A DNA stretch of 64,000 bases, from positions 1,271,249 to 1,335,248 of the forward strand of contig CP046522.1 in assembly GCA_009738435.1 (NCBI GenBank), in the 5' to 3' direction. A model generated the notes under the pieces. The model ran no database searches and had not been told where the DNA came from. It worked only from the letters and a program-made list of their open reading frames with translations. Both the position numbers and the translations under genes were made by a program. This DNA comes from Clostridium bovifaecis. GTDB taxonomy: Bacteria; Bacillota; Clostridia; Clostridiales; Clostridiaceae. Positions 53,046 to 61,595 of this stretch are shown one piece after another. Numbering within the stretch: the stretch's first letter is position 1; each line of letters begins with the position of its first letter.

Positions 53046-53996
53046 ATGAAAATAGGAATTTTAACAAGCGGAGGAGATGCCCCAGGAATGAATGCTGCTA
53101 TAAGGGCAGTAGTGAAGTCTGCAAGTCATAATAGTATAGAAGTTTTAGGCATAAAGCATGGATATAAAGGTCTAATAAAACAGGAACTAATCCCCCTAAA
53201 TATTTTTAGTGTTGACGGAATTTCAGAAAAAGGCGGAACCATACTGAAGACAGCGAGATGTCCAGAATTTACAGAGGAACAGGGAAGAAAAGAAGCTTTA
53301 GAAACATTAAAAAGATTTGAGATAGATGGTTTAGTTGTAATTGGAGGAGATGGTTCTTTTAGAGGTGCGGAAAAACTTGGCAGGTTAGGAGTAAAAGTTG
53401 TAGGAGTTCCAGGAACAATTGATAATGACTTAGCTTATACAGATTACTGCATAGGATTTGATACAACTTTAAATACTATTTTAGAATGTATCAGCAAAAT
53501 AAAAGACACAGACTCCTCACATGAAAAAACTACTATTGTAGAAGTTATGGGAAGATATTGCGGTGACTTAGCTTTATATTCTGCTTTAGCTGGTGGAGGA
53601 GAAATAATATCTACTCCTGAAAAAAAATTAAACTTTGGTGATATATGTGCAAAGTTAAGTGAAAACATAAGTAAAGGGAAAAATGATAATGTAATAATAA
53701 TAACTGAAAGAATGTATGATATTGAAGAACTCCAGAAGCACTTAGAGAAGAAGCTAGAAATTAGTATAAGAAGCACTGTTTTAGGATTCGTACAAAGGGG
53801 CGGAAATCCATCTGGGTTTGATAGAGTGTTAGCAAGTAAAATGGGTGTTAGGGCTGTACAATTGTTGATGGAAGGCTCTACAAGAAGATTTATAGGAATT
53901 AGAAATAATAGAATAATAGATGTAGGTTTTAGTGAGATAAATGATATAGATACTAATAAGCAAAAGGAGTACGATTTGTTAGATGAGCTCTTATAA
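53046..53996 (+). CDS. pfkA: 6-phosphofructokinase
   Basis: 316 residues: ATP loop TSGGDAPGMNAAIR, GGDGSFRGAEKL, the catalytic PGTIDNDL, and VEVMGRYCGDLAL. The GGDGS glycine-rich site is of the ATP-dependent type. ATG 53046 behind AGTAGGTG. It lies 41 bp after the MoaD-like gene and may share its transcript, joining glycolysis to the aldehyde oxidoreductase. Confidence 0.94.
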   Translation: MKIGILTSGGDAPGMNAAIRAVVKSASHNSIEVLGIKHGYKGLIKQELIPLNIFSVDGISEKGGTILKTARCPEFTEEQGRKEALETLKRFEIDGLVVIGGDGSFRGAEKLGRLGVKVVGVPGTIDNDLAYTDYCIGFDTTLNTILECISKIKDTDSSHEKTTIVEVMGRYCGDLALYSALAGGGEIISTPEKKLNFGDICAKLSENISKGKNDNVIIITERMYDIEELQKHLEKKLEISIRSTVLGFVQRGGNPSGFDRVLASKMGVRAVQLLMEGSTRRFIGIRNNRIIDVGFSEINDIDTNKQKEYDLLDELL

Positions 53997-54055
53997 AATC
54001 ATATGACTAAAGTAACTAACGCTAATATTTGCCCATAGATATTGAAGAAATATTT

Positions 54056-54064
54056 TGCTATAAT
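54056..54064 (+). promoter_or_regulatory. Extended -10 promoter before glcT
   Basis: TTGCTATAAT holds a perfect extended -10 element in the 269-bp gap after the phosphofructokinase gene. The remaining leader of about 200 bp to the antiterminator gene shows no recognised riboswitch. Confidence 0.5.
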
Positions 54065-54265
54065 GTATCCTGGAAGTTAAATATATGGATAAAGAAAGTT
54101 TAGAAGTTTTGGGCTATTAAATGGAGAGTCGGATATAGTCAATAGCATTCAGTTCTCAGAGGATTGGGTGCTTTTGTTATAGACTAGCATCAATACTGTA
54201 ATAATTACTAATGATATAGAGAATGTTATATTCTATAGATGAAGTGCAATGTCTAGGAGGTTTTT

Positions 54266-55093
54266 ATGGAAGATTATATTGTAAAAAAGATACTAAATAA
54301 CAATGTAGTAATTGCAGAAAACAATGGGAAAGAATTTGTTTTAGTAGGTAAGGCTATAGGGTTTAACTATGGTAAAGGGAAAAAGATTCCAGAGGGGAAA
54401 ATAGAAAATAAGTTTGTAAAGCAGTTGAACTCTGATGATGGAAACTTTAATAGAATTTTAAACAAGATAGATAGTGAAATAGTTGGTATATCAGAAGAAA
54501 TAATATCTTTATGCGAAAAAAGGCTTAAAGTCAAACTAAATGAAGCTATACACATTTCTCTTCCAGACCATATAAATTTTGCTATTAGGAGAAATGAAAA
54601 TGGTATAGAAATTAAAAGCCCATTTTTACATGAACTGATGGCGCTATATCCTGATGAATATAGAATTGCAGAAAAAGCACTCGATATGATAAATAGCAGG
54701 TTAGATGCAGAACTACCAGAAGATGAAATAGGTTTTATATGTATGCATATTAATGCTGCACTAAAAGACCAAGAGGTAAGCGCTTCCCTAGCCTATACAA
54801 GAAAAATTGGAGAAATAATGGAGTTAATATCTAAATTATTAAAGAAAAAGTTTGACAAAGCTTCTATTGAATACATAAGGACTGTAACACACTTGAGTTT
54901 TGTTATAGAAAGAATAATGGATAAAAAAACCATAAAAAATAATTTGCTTGACAACATAAAAAAAGACTTGTACAATGAATACAGCATAGCAATAAAAGTT
55001 GCTTTAAAAATAGAAAATTTATTTTCTATTAAGGTACCTGAAGATGAAATCGGTTATATAGCCTTACATCTTAATAGACTTTTAGAAATATAA
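54266..55093 (+). CDS. glcT: BglG/GlcT-family transcription antiterminator
   Basis: 275 residues. An N-terminal RNA-binding CAT domain (VKKILNNNVVIAENN, KGKKIPEGKIENKFV) and two PTS regulation domains with their conserved histidines (SLPDHINFAI and MHINAA; TVTHLSFVIERI and LHLNRLLEI). It binds the RNA stem overlapping the terminator before the glucose PTS gene and allows read-through when the PTS is busy. ATG 54266 behind CTAGGAGG. The target starts only a few bases after its stop codon. Confidence 0.93.
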   Translation: MEDYIVKKILNNNVVIAENNGKEFVLVGKAIGFNYGKGKKIPEGKIENKFVKQLNSDDGNFNRILNKIDSEIVGISEEIISLCEKRLKVKLNEAIHISLPDHINFAIRRNENGIEIKSPFLHELMALYPDEYRIAEKALDMINSRLDAELPEDEIGFICMHINAALKDQEVSASLAYTRKIGEIMELISKLLKKKFDKASIEYIRTVTHLSFVIERIMDKKTIKNNLLDNIKKDLYNEYSIAIKVALKIENLFSIKVPEDEIGYIALHLNRLLEI

Positions 55094-55095
55094 GC

Positions 55096-55187
55096 AGTGT
55101 TACTATTGAATTAGGCACGAGCTTAAAGGGAATAACTATAGTACATAGTTATTTTATACCCTTTGGGCTCGTGTTTTTGTTTTTTTA
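55096..55187 (+). promoter_or_regulatory. Ribonucleic antiterminator (RAT) with overlapping terminator
   Basis: AGTGTTACTATTGAATTAGG (from about 55097) resembles GlcT-type RAT sequences and overlaps the left arm of a long hairpin: CACGAGCTTAAAGGG (55116-55130) pairs with CCCTTTGGGCTCGTG (55159-55173), followed by TTTTTGTTTTTTT. Bound antiterminator would prevent this terminator and switch on ptsG. Confidence 0.88.
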
Positions 55188-55275
55188 ATATACTGTAAAG
55201 CTTTAAGATCTTTTGGTGCTATGAGATATAGTATTATTAATTTTGCGTTTCAACATTAAAAGAGGAGGTATTATG

Positions 55276-57288
55276 ATGAAAAAGTTATTTGCTGTCTTGC
55301 AAAAGATAGGTAAATCATTAATGCTGCCAGTATCCGTTTTACCGGCAGCAGGATTGCTATTAAGATTTGGTCAACCTGATTTATTAAATCTGCCATATAT
55401 GGCGCAGGCAGGGGATGCTATATTTAGCAATCTTCCAATGATTTTTGCGGCTGGAGTTGCTATTGGTTTCACTGGCGGTGAAGGAGTTGCCGCTTTAGCT
55501 GCTGTTGTAGGTCAATTTGTTCTGCAAGCGATCATAAAAGTAGCAAGTGCTAGTGGTGCTACAGCTTTAGCGACAAAACTTGCTGCTGAACAAGGAATGA
55601 CATTAGAAGCATTTATGAAAACAGCTGCTTATAATGATGTAGTTTCACAGACAACCATTAATATGGGAGTGTTCGGCGGTATAGCTATAGGTTTGATATC
55701 AGGTGTTCTATACAATAAGTTTCACGATATAAAGCTGCCTCAAGTTCTTGGATTCTTTGGCGGAAAGAGGTTTGTACCAATCATAACTTCTCTTGCAGCT
55801 TTAGTTTTTGGAATTATTGGAGTTAACATTTGGGCTCCTATTCAAGATGGAATTAATATATTCTCACAATGGGCGTCAACTTCTGTACTAGGACCTGCAT
55901 TTTACGCAGCAGGAAAGAGGCTGCTAATTCCGGTAGGATTGCATCATATGTATTATCCAGCATTTCTATATCAATTTGGTGAATATGTATCAAATGGTGT
56001 AACTTACTTTGGGGATTCTGCAAGATATTTTCAAGGCGACCCTACTGCAGGGTACTTTATGGCGTCAGAGTTTCCAATACTGATGTTTGGTCTTCCAGGA
56101 GCTGCTTTAGCTATGATTGCAGCAGCTAAAAAGGAAAACAGAAAAAAGGTGTCTGGTATGATGATTTCAGCTGCATTTGTAGCTTTCCTTACAGGTATAA
56201 CAGAACCAATTGAATTTTCATTTATATTCGTCGCACCTATGTTGTTTGTGTTTCATGTTGCAGCTGCTTTCTTATCAGGTATTATTACAAGCTTGTTGAA
56301 GATTAGATTAGGATATACTTTTTCAGCATCTTTTATAGACTACCTATTAGGATTTAAATTTGCAGGGCATCCATGGTTAATGTGGTTTGTTGGATTAGCT
56401 TTCTTTGCACTATACTTTGTGGTTTTCTACTCTACAATTAGAGCATTAAATTTAAAGACTCCTGGTAGAGAAGATGAGGATGAATCAATACCAGCTCCTA
56501 TAAATGCTAAAGGTACTGAAAAGGCTGCAAGGGTTTTAGAGGCAATAGGTGGTAAAGATAACATTGAAGTTCTTGATGCTTGCATTACAAGGCTTAGACT
56601 TACCTTAAAGGATCCATCAAAGGTTGATCAAGGTACATTAAAGGCACTTGGAGCGGCAGGAGTATTAACTGCAGGAAATAACGTTCAGGCCATTTTTGGC
56701 ACAGAGGCAGAAAAAATTAAAGATAATATGAAAGCTATTATAGCAAATGGTGGTTATGTTAAAAAGTCCAATGAAGATGGAAAGGAAAAACTTAATGAAA
56801 TAGATTCATATGCTAATAGGGAGGCTATTAGCGGATCACATTCATTATATAATCCAATTGGCGGTGAAGTTGTTGAATTAGAAAAGGTTCCAGATGAAAC
56901 TTTTTCGGGTAAGCTTTTAGGTGATGGATTTGCGATTATACCTTCTGAAAATAAGGTATATGCCCCAGCTAATGGAGAAGTATCAGTATTGTTCCCAACT
57001 AAGCATGCTATAGTAATTGTAACTGAAGAAGGTCTAGAAGTTTTGGTGCACATAGGTATAGATACTGTAAACTTAAATGGTGATGGATTTACTGCTCATG
57101 TTGCACAAGGAGATAAGGTTAAAAAAGGAGATTTACTAGTAACTTTTGATGCTGAAGTTGTTGAGAAAAAAGCAAAAAGTTTAATCTCCCCTGTGGTTAT
57201 AACTAATATGCAAGAAGTAGAAAAGCTTACAGTAGATTTTGGCAAGAAGAAGGCTGTAGAAAAGGCTGCAACAGTTATAATGAGATAG
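55276..57288 (+). CDS. ptsG: PTS glucose-type enzyme IICBA
   Basis: 670 residues. An N-terminal EIIC membrane domain (about 1-400; SLMLPVSVLPAAGLL, GFFGGKRFVPI, LMFGLPGAALAMI, GITEPIEFSF), then EIIB with the phosphorylated cysteine in DACITRLRLTLKD (about residue 440) and C-terminal EIIA with the histidine in EVLVHIGIDTVNL (about 595). It imports and phosphorylates glucose or a close analogue. ATG 55276 is six bases after GAGGAGGT. Controlled by the RAT/terminator upstream. Confidence 0.95.
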   Translation: MKKLFAVLQKIGKSLMLPVSVLPAAGLLLRFGQPDLLNLPYMAQAGDAIFSNLPMIFAAGVAIGFTGGEGVAALAAVVGQFVLQAIIKVASASGATALATKLAAEQGMTLEAFMKTAAYNDVVSQTTINMGVFGGIAIGLISGVLYNKFHDIKLPQVLGFFGGKRFVPIITSLAALVFGIIGVNIWAPIQDGINIFSQWASTSVLGPAFYAAGKRLLIPVGLHHMYYPAFLYQFGEYVSNGVTYFGDSARYFQGDPTAGYFMASEFPILMFGLPGAALAMIAAAKKENRKKVSGMMISAAFVAFLTGITEPIEFSFIFVAPMLFVFHVAAAFLSGIITSLLKIRLGYTFSASFIDYLLGFKFAGHPWLMWFVGLAFFALYFVVFYSTIRALNLKTPGREDEDESIPAPINAKGTEKAARVLEAIGGKDNIEVLDACITRLRLTLKDPSKVDQGTLKALGAAGVLTAGNNVQAIFGTEAEKIKDNMKAIIANGGYVKKSNEDGKEKLNEIDSYANREAISGSHSLYNPIGGEVVELEKVPDETFSGKLLGDGFAIIPSENKVYAPANGEVSVLFPTKHAIVIVTEEGLEVLVHIGIDTVNLNGDGFTAHVAQGDKVKKGDLLVTFDAEVVEKKAKSLISPVVITNMQEVEKLTVDFGKKKAVEKAATVIMR

Positions 57289-57294
57289 GATTGT

Positions 57295-57342
57295 AAAAAA
57301 TACTAGATGAAGATATTATAAATTTTCATCTAGTATTTTTTA
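57295..57342 (+). terminator. Intrinsic terminator after ptsG
   Basis: AAATACTAGATGAA pairs with TTCATCTAGTATTT, then TTTT; a strong terminator seven bases after the stop. Confidence 0.92.
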
Positions 57343-57415
57343 TTTTGTAACAGGAATATTAGTGTAAGCATATACTGTAGTGGGAACAGCAAAGTTCCTA
57401 AGGGGGTAAAAGTCT

Positions 57416-58987
57416 ATGCACAATGGGTTTAGAAAAATAACACCAGTTAATGGGTTTGATGTGGGGAACCTGGATAATGCAAGACAGAATGATTATGCTT
57501 GGGCTATGGCAGATATGGGAGACTATTTATATGTTGGAACAGGAAGAAATATTGTTTACTCAGTATTAGCTTCTGGAACTTTTGGAGATATTAGGATACC
57601 AGGTGTATTTGTGCCGGAAAATTTGGACATGCGTGCGGAGATCTGGAGATATAAAAAAGATGGTTCACAAGGGTGGGAAAAGGTTTTTAAAGCTCCAGCT
57701 GGAATAATAGGCTTTAGGTTTATGATACGGTATACAACCCCAGAAGGGGAAGAAGCACTTTATGCTGGAGCATACAATTTAGATGATCGTGTATTAATTG
57801 CAAAATCAACAAATGGGAGCGATTGGGAAATATTAGATACAGGAATAACTGTAGGTAATAATACAAGAGCTATGATAAACTATAATGGTAAACTCTATAT
57901 GGGAGTGCTGGGAGGATCGACTGATATAGAAGAAACCTATATTTATGAAAGTACAGATCCCGAAAGAAGAGGATGGACATTGGTGACTAATCCACAGGGA
58001 GACCCAAATAGAAATCCACAAGGTGCAGTTACAGTATTAACAAGCTTCAATGGACATCTTTATGTTTCTACAGCTCGTCCAGGCGGATTTGAGGTTTGGA
58101 GAACGAGAGAGAATCAGGTTAAACAGGATGATTGGATATTAGTAGTAGATAAAGGAGCTGGTGATGCTCTTAACGAAATTCCATTAAGCATGGGTGTATT
58201 TAAGAATCATCTATATGTAGGAACAGCAATCACCTTTGCTATTGTAAGTATTGATACTGATAGAAGATTTATACCTCCAAAACCTTTCGATATAATAAGA
58301 ATAGATAGGTATGATAATTGGCAAGTTGTTGTAGGAAGTGAAGCTATAGAGCCGACTAATACAGTAACGGGAGAAAGAGGACAGGCTATAAGCGGATTGC
58401 CTTCAGGCTTTGGAAATCCGTTCAATGGATACTGTTGGCAAATTCAACAATATAATGGGGAAGTTTATGTAGGAACTTGGGATTGGTCAGTATTAATTAT
58501 TCCTCTATTAAGATCATTAATTGAATCTGCTTTTGGAAATAGCACTGAAGACTTCAGAAACTACTACAGGAGATTGCTTGATGGTGGAATAATAGGAGAA
58601 ATACTAAGGCTTATTCCAATAAAGGCCATACTAAATCGATTTATGGGTTTTGATTTATATAAGTCTTCTGACGGAATTCATTGGGAAACAGTTACTATTA
58701 ATGGATTAGGCAATCCTTATAATTATGGTGCTAGAAATCTATATGTATCACAAGAAAACAGATTGTATCTAGGAACAGCTAATCCATTTGAAGGCTGTGA
58801 AGTATGGGTTAAAGCCAGAAGTGGACAAGATATTTCACATGAATCGATAGAAGAACTTTTAAAATTACTGTTTAGATGGATAAGATGTATTATTGAAAAT
58901 GGACAATACAAACAATACGAAGAAATACAGCAGTATGAACAATATAAAACACCTGAAAATTGGTTTTATAATAGATTTAGAATGTAA
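57416..58987 (+). CDS. Propeller-like repeat protein of unknown function
   Basis: 523 residues with seven strand repeats of the form LYVGT: DYLYVGTGR, ALYAGAYN, KLYMGVLG, HLYVSTAR, HLYVGTAI, EVYVGTWD and RLYLGTAN, spaced roughly 50-100 residues. This suggests a seven-bladed beta-propeller. There is no signal peptide or transmembrane helix. The C-terminus ends in a Gln/Tyr-rich tail (QYKQYEEIQQYEQYKTPENW). I do not recognise a named family. It is monocistronic with its own ribosome site (AAGGGGGT). A spore-surface or other structural role is possible but not shown. Confidence 0.7.
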   Translation: MHNGFRKITPVNGFDVGNLDNARQNDYAWAMADMGDYLYVGTGRNIVYSVLASGTFGDIRIPGVFVPENLDMRAEIWRYKKDGSQGWEKVFKAPAGIIGFRFMIRYTTPEGEEALYAGAYNLDDRVLIAKSTNGSDWEILDTGITVGNNTRAMINYNGKLYMGVLGGSTDIEETYIYESTDPERRGWTLVTNPQGDPNRNPQGAVTVLTSFNGHLYVSTARPGGFEVWRTRENQVKQDDWILVVDKGAGDALNEIPLSMGVFKNHLYVGTAITFAIVSIDTDRRFIPPKPFDIIRIDRYDNWQVVVGSEAIEPTNTVTGERGQAISGLPSGFGNPFNGYCWQIQQYNGEVYVGTWDWSVLIIPLLRSLIESAFGNSTEDFRNYYRRLLDGGIIGEILRLIPIKAILNRFMGFDLYKSSDGIHWETVTINGLGNPYNYGARNLYVSQENRLYLGTANPFEGCEVWVKARSGQDISHESIEELLKLLFRWIRCIIENGQYKQYEEIQQYEQYKTPENWFYNRFRM

Positions 58988-58999
58988 CCAGTAAGTGGA

Positions 59000-59028
59000 A
59001 GATCCTAGGCATTAATTGCCTAGGATCT
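59000..59028. terminator. Perfect 12-bp hairpin between convergent genes
   Basis: AGATCCTAGGCA/TGCCTAGGATCT with a five-base loop lies between the propeller gene and the minus-strand ferritin-like gene. It can act in both directions; T-runs are short. Confidence 0.65.
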
Positions 59029-59039
59029 AGATTTATAGA

Positions 59040-59693
59040 CTACCATAAATCAGACATTCTCTTCTTGCAGTGCTTTGATTTATGATAATTTTCTTTAGTA
59101 TGCTCAGGATTTAGATTCTTGTTATCATGGTGCATATTGCTTGCCATGTTTTCTTTATCATTGGAGCAGTGATGCATGTGATTTTCCATGTGATCTTCCA
59201 TACCATGTTCCATGTGATTTGCCATATGATGTTCCATATGATGAAGCATAGCATATAAGTAAACAAATCTTGTTGCATGTTCTTGTTCATCTGTAATAAT
59301 TTCATATAGCATATCCCTTAAATGTCTATTAGGAAGTAGTGATTTAATTTTTCTATATAATTCTACAGCTTCTAATTCCCCATCTATGCTGCTTTCTATG
59401 GCATCTACTAAAGAGTGATGCTCCTTCTCTTCAGGAAGAGGAACATTTATCATTTGACCTGTTAATAGATGATAAATATGCTGAAACATTTTATAATGCT
59501 TTCCTTCATCGTCATATGCAAATTGTATTTGCCTCTTAACTTTCTTGTCATCAGTCATCTCCATCATCTTTCCATACTTAGCTCTATCAGCTCTCTCATC
59601 TTTCATTGCCTCTACCAACAAGCTAATTAGCTCCATGCTCGGCTGATACGTGTTCATCATTCCATGGCAACCTCTGTAATCGTTAATATACAT
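59040..59693 (-). CDS. Ferritin-like protein with His/Met-rich C-terminal tail
   Basis: 217 residues. Residues about 15-145 are a four-helix ferritin-like domain with di-metal-type motifs: LVEAMKDERADRAKYGKM, AYDDEGKHYKMFQHIYH, SIDGELEAVELYRKI and ITDEQEHATRFVYLYAM (two ExxH sites). The last 70 residues repeat HM-x-x/NHME units (HHMEHHMANHMEHGMEDH) and could bind copper, nickel or other soft metals. The start is ATG 59693 behind AGGAGGAAAC. Probably a rubrerythrin-like or metal-storage protein, possibly spore-linked. Confidence 0.82.
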   Translation of the reverse strand: MYINDYRGCHGMMNTYQPSMELISLLVEAMKDERADRAKYGKMMEMTDDKKVKRQIQFAYDDEGKHYKMFQHIYHLLTGQMINVPLPEEKEHHSLVDAIESSIDGELEAVELYRKIKSLLPNRHLRDMLYEIITDEQEHATRFVYLYAMLHHMEHHMANHMEHGMEDHMENHMHHCSNDKENMASNMHHDNKNLNPEHTKENYHKSKHCKKRMSDLW

Positions 59694-59886
59694 TATATGT
59701 TTCCTCCTATAAATTACATTACAATATATGATATGGGACATAATATATAGAGGTGACAGACTTTAAAAACAAGTTAGAAGTTAGGAGAAAAACAAGTTAG
59801 AGGTTAGAATATAATAAGGATGCTAACTTTTAACAAAAGTGAAGTTTCTAACATACTAACCTATTATTAAAAGGGAGGTAATTAAG

Positions 59887-60249
59887 ATGGATAGAGTTTC
59901 AGATGTTAATGGAAAACAACCGATATTATCAGTTATAATAGATAAAGAAAGGTCACGTTTCCATAGTATGGTTTTTAAAATTGATGAACATGAACAAGGA
60001 GTTATATCAGATACAACAGTAGAAAAGATAAGACAATTATTAAAGAAAGCTATTCCTAATATAGGAGAAGGAGAGCATGAAGTCTTTATGAATGAATGCA
60101 CCTCACTAATAAATCTTCTGTATGATGTGGAAGATGTTGAAGTAGAATTATATGCAATAAATGCGGTAAAAAGTGTTGAAGATTACGAAAAATTAGAAGG
60201 AGCAATTTTAGAGAGTGCAGGAGTAGACCTTGAGATACTAGTAAGATAG
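59887..60249 (+). CDS. Conserved-looking hypothetical protein
   Basis: 120 residues, soluble and acidic, predicted mixed alpha/beta (PILSVIIDKERSRFHSMVFK, then helices KIRQLLKKAIPNIGEGEH and a final helix). No motif is recognised. ATG 59887 behind AAGGGAGG. It is 13 bp from another small gene with which it probably forms an operon. Confidence 0.6.
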   Translation: MDRVSDVNGKQPILSVIIDKERSRFHSMVFKIDEHEQGVISDTTVEKIRQLLKKAIPNIGEGEHEVFMNECTSLINLLYDVEDVEVELYAINAVKSVEDYEKLEGAILESAGVDLEILVR

Positions 60250-60262
60250 GGATAACTAGATT

Positions 60263-60502
60263 TTGCAAATTGAGGAAATAATCGAAACTAGTCATGGATA
60301 CCTGAGATCAGGAATAGTAGGTATGGCACTAAGCTGTTATATTAGGAAACTAAGATATGAAGCCCGAAACAATATGGATGGAAATTGCCTCGTTATAGAA
60401 CCATTAGTTGATAAAATGAAAAACTCCTCAGAGGCTATGGTAAATATATTAAAGGAATATGATGAAAAGTATAAAATAAAGCGGTATATAAAGAGCCTGT
60501 AG
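60263..60502 (+). CDS. Small hypothetical protein
   Basis: 79 residues starting at TTG 60263, rich in charged residues and helical (IEEIIETSHGYLRSGIVGMA; the end KRYIKSL). No recognised domain and only a weak ribosome site (ATAGGGATAAC). Position after the previous small gene supports it. Confidence 0.5.
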   Translation: MQIEEIIETSHGYLRSGIVGMALSCYIRKLRYEARNNMDGNCLVIEPLVDKMKNSSEAMVNILKEYDEKYKIKRYIKSL

Positions 60503-60590
60503 ATTTGCTTAAGTAGTGGGAAGATTTTTAGTAGTTATTAAGAAAATTTGTAAGTACTATTTTTAAAATCTAATTAAAAAGGTGATAAAT

Positions 60591-61097
60591 TTGAAAGATG
60601 AGTTAGTTTATGATGGATGGTTAAAAGTATATAAGCGAGAAGTTAAAGGGAAGAGGTATGACATATTAAAAAATTATGATGCAGTAGCAGCTTTAGTATT
60701 AAATGAATTTAATGAAGTTCTTCTTGTAAAGCAGTTTAGGCCAGCATTTATGAAAGAAACCTTAGAAATACCAGCAGGATCTCTAGATATAGAAGGGGAA
60801 AGTAAAAGGAGATGTTTGACAAGGGAACTAAAAGAAGAAGCTAACATTACTGTACACGAGGGGGAATTAGAAAAAATTATAGAATACAAACCTATTATGG
60901 GATTCAGTAACAGCACAATGAGTATATTTCGATGTAAAATAAATAAAAACCAGATAACACATAAACAGATTAGAGATGATGATGTAACGGAAGTTATTTG
61001 GATAAGTTTGGATGAGCTTGAAGTAAGCATACAGGAAGGAAACATAAGTGATAGTAAAACTATCCTATGCTACTACTACTTAAAATCCAATAAATGA
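60591..61097 (+). CDS. Nudix hydrolase (ADP-ribose pyrophosphatase-like)
   Basis: 168 residues. The Nudix box reads PAGSLDIEGESKRRCLTREL followed by KEEANI; it has one more residue between the first Gly and Glu than the usual G-x5-E, and Ala in place of Gly/Thr before the final Asn. Upstream VLLVKQFRPAFMKETLEIPA is typical of ADP-ribose pyrophosphatases. It would split ADP-ribose or a similar nucleoside diphosphate. TTG 60591 follows AAAAAGGTGA; the GTG at 60582 lies in that site. Confidence 0.87.
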   Translation: MKDELVYDGWLKVYKREVKGKRYDILKNYDAVAALVLNEFNEVLLVKQFRPAFMKETLEIPAGSLDIEGESKRRCLTRELKEEANITVHEGELEKIIEYKPIMGFSNSTMSIFRCKINKNQITHKQIRDDDVTEVIWISLDELEVSIQEGNISDSKTILCYYYLKSNK

Positions 61098-61165
61098 ATT
61101 ATTCATAAATTTGCAAGAGAGTAATATAATTTATTAAAGTAATCAATACATATTATGGAGTGTAT

Positions 61166-61528
61166 ATGAGTTTAGAGAGTATCATAGAGGATTCATTTGA
61201 AAAGGCTTTGGCTAAAGGAGGGAAAAAGGCACTTGTAAAAGGAGTAGAAGAGTTAATTGATGATGGAGTTGTAGAGGAAGTAACCAAAAGAGTAATAAAT
61301 GTAGCGGTAGTGGAAATAGTTAAAGTAATCCAAGTTGGAGTAGCCTTAGCTATTGGGAAAGCTATTATAGGCTCATCTATAGTAAAAAGCGAGGAACAAT
61401 TAGAGCAGTTAAAAAAAGGGATCATTAGTTCTATAGCAACCCAATATGATGATGGAAAAGTCTCGGAGCTTATAAAAGAAATTTTTCAAAGTGATGATAA
61501 AAATGACAACAATATTAAACAGTTATGA
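61166..61528 (+). CDS. Hypothetical protein with amphipathic/hydrophobic middle helix
   Basis: 120 residues. Charged helix SLESIIEDSFEKALAKGGKK, then a hydrophobic segment (VAVVEIVKVIQVGVALAIGK) and an acidic helical tail. It could attach to the membrane. No family recognised. The start is ATG 61166; a GTG at 61160 is also in frame but lies at the ribosome site. Confidence 0.55.
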   Translation: MSLESIIEDSFEKALAKGGKKALVKGVEELIDDGVVEEVTKRVINVAVVEIVKVIQVGVALAIGKAIIGSSIVKSEEQLEQLKKGIISSIATQYDDGKVSELIKEIFQSDDKNDNNIKQL

Positions 61529-61595
61529 AAACTTTATTTATGTATAGGTATAGGATATAATGTAATTAACTACGTTTATAAATTAGGGGGAAACT

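Noticed and set aside
53997..54265. Riboswitch in the leader before the antiterminator gene
   Set aside because: No conserved core of known classes was recognised; only an extended -10 element is supported.
59111..59305. Alternative minus-strand frame within the ferritin-like gene
   Set aside because: Repetitive codons of the His/Met tail create a long frame shifted by one; it lacks a ribosome site and any domain.
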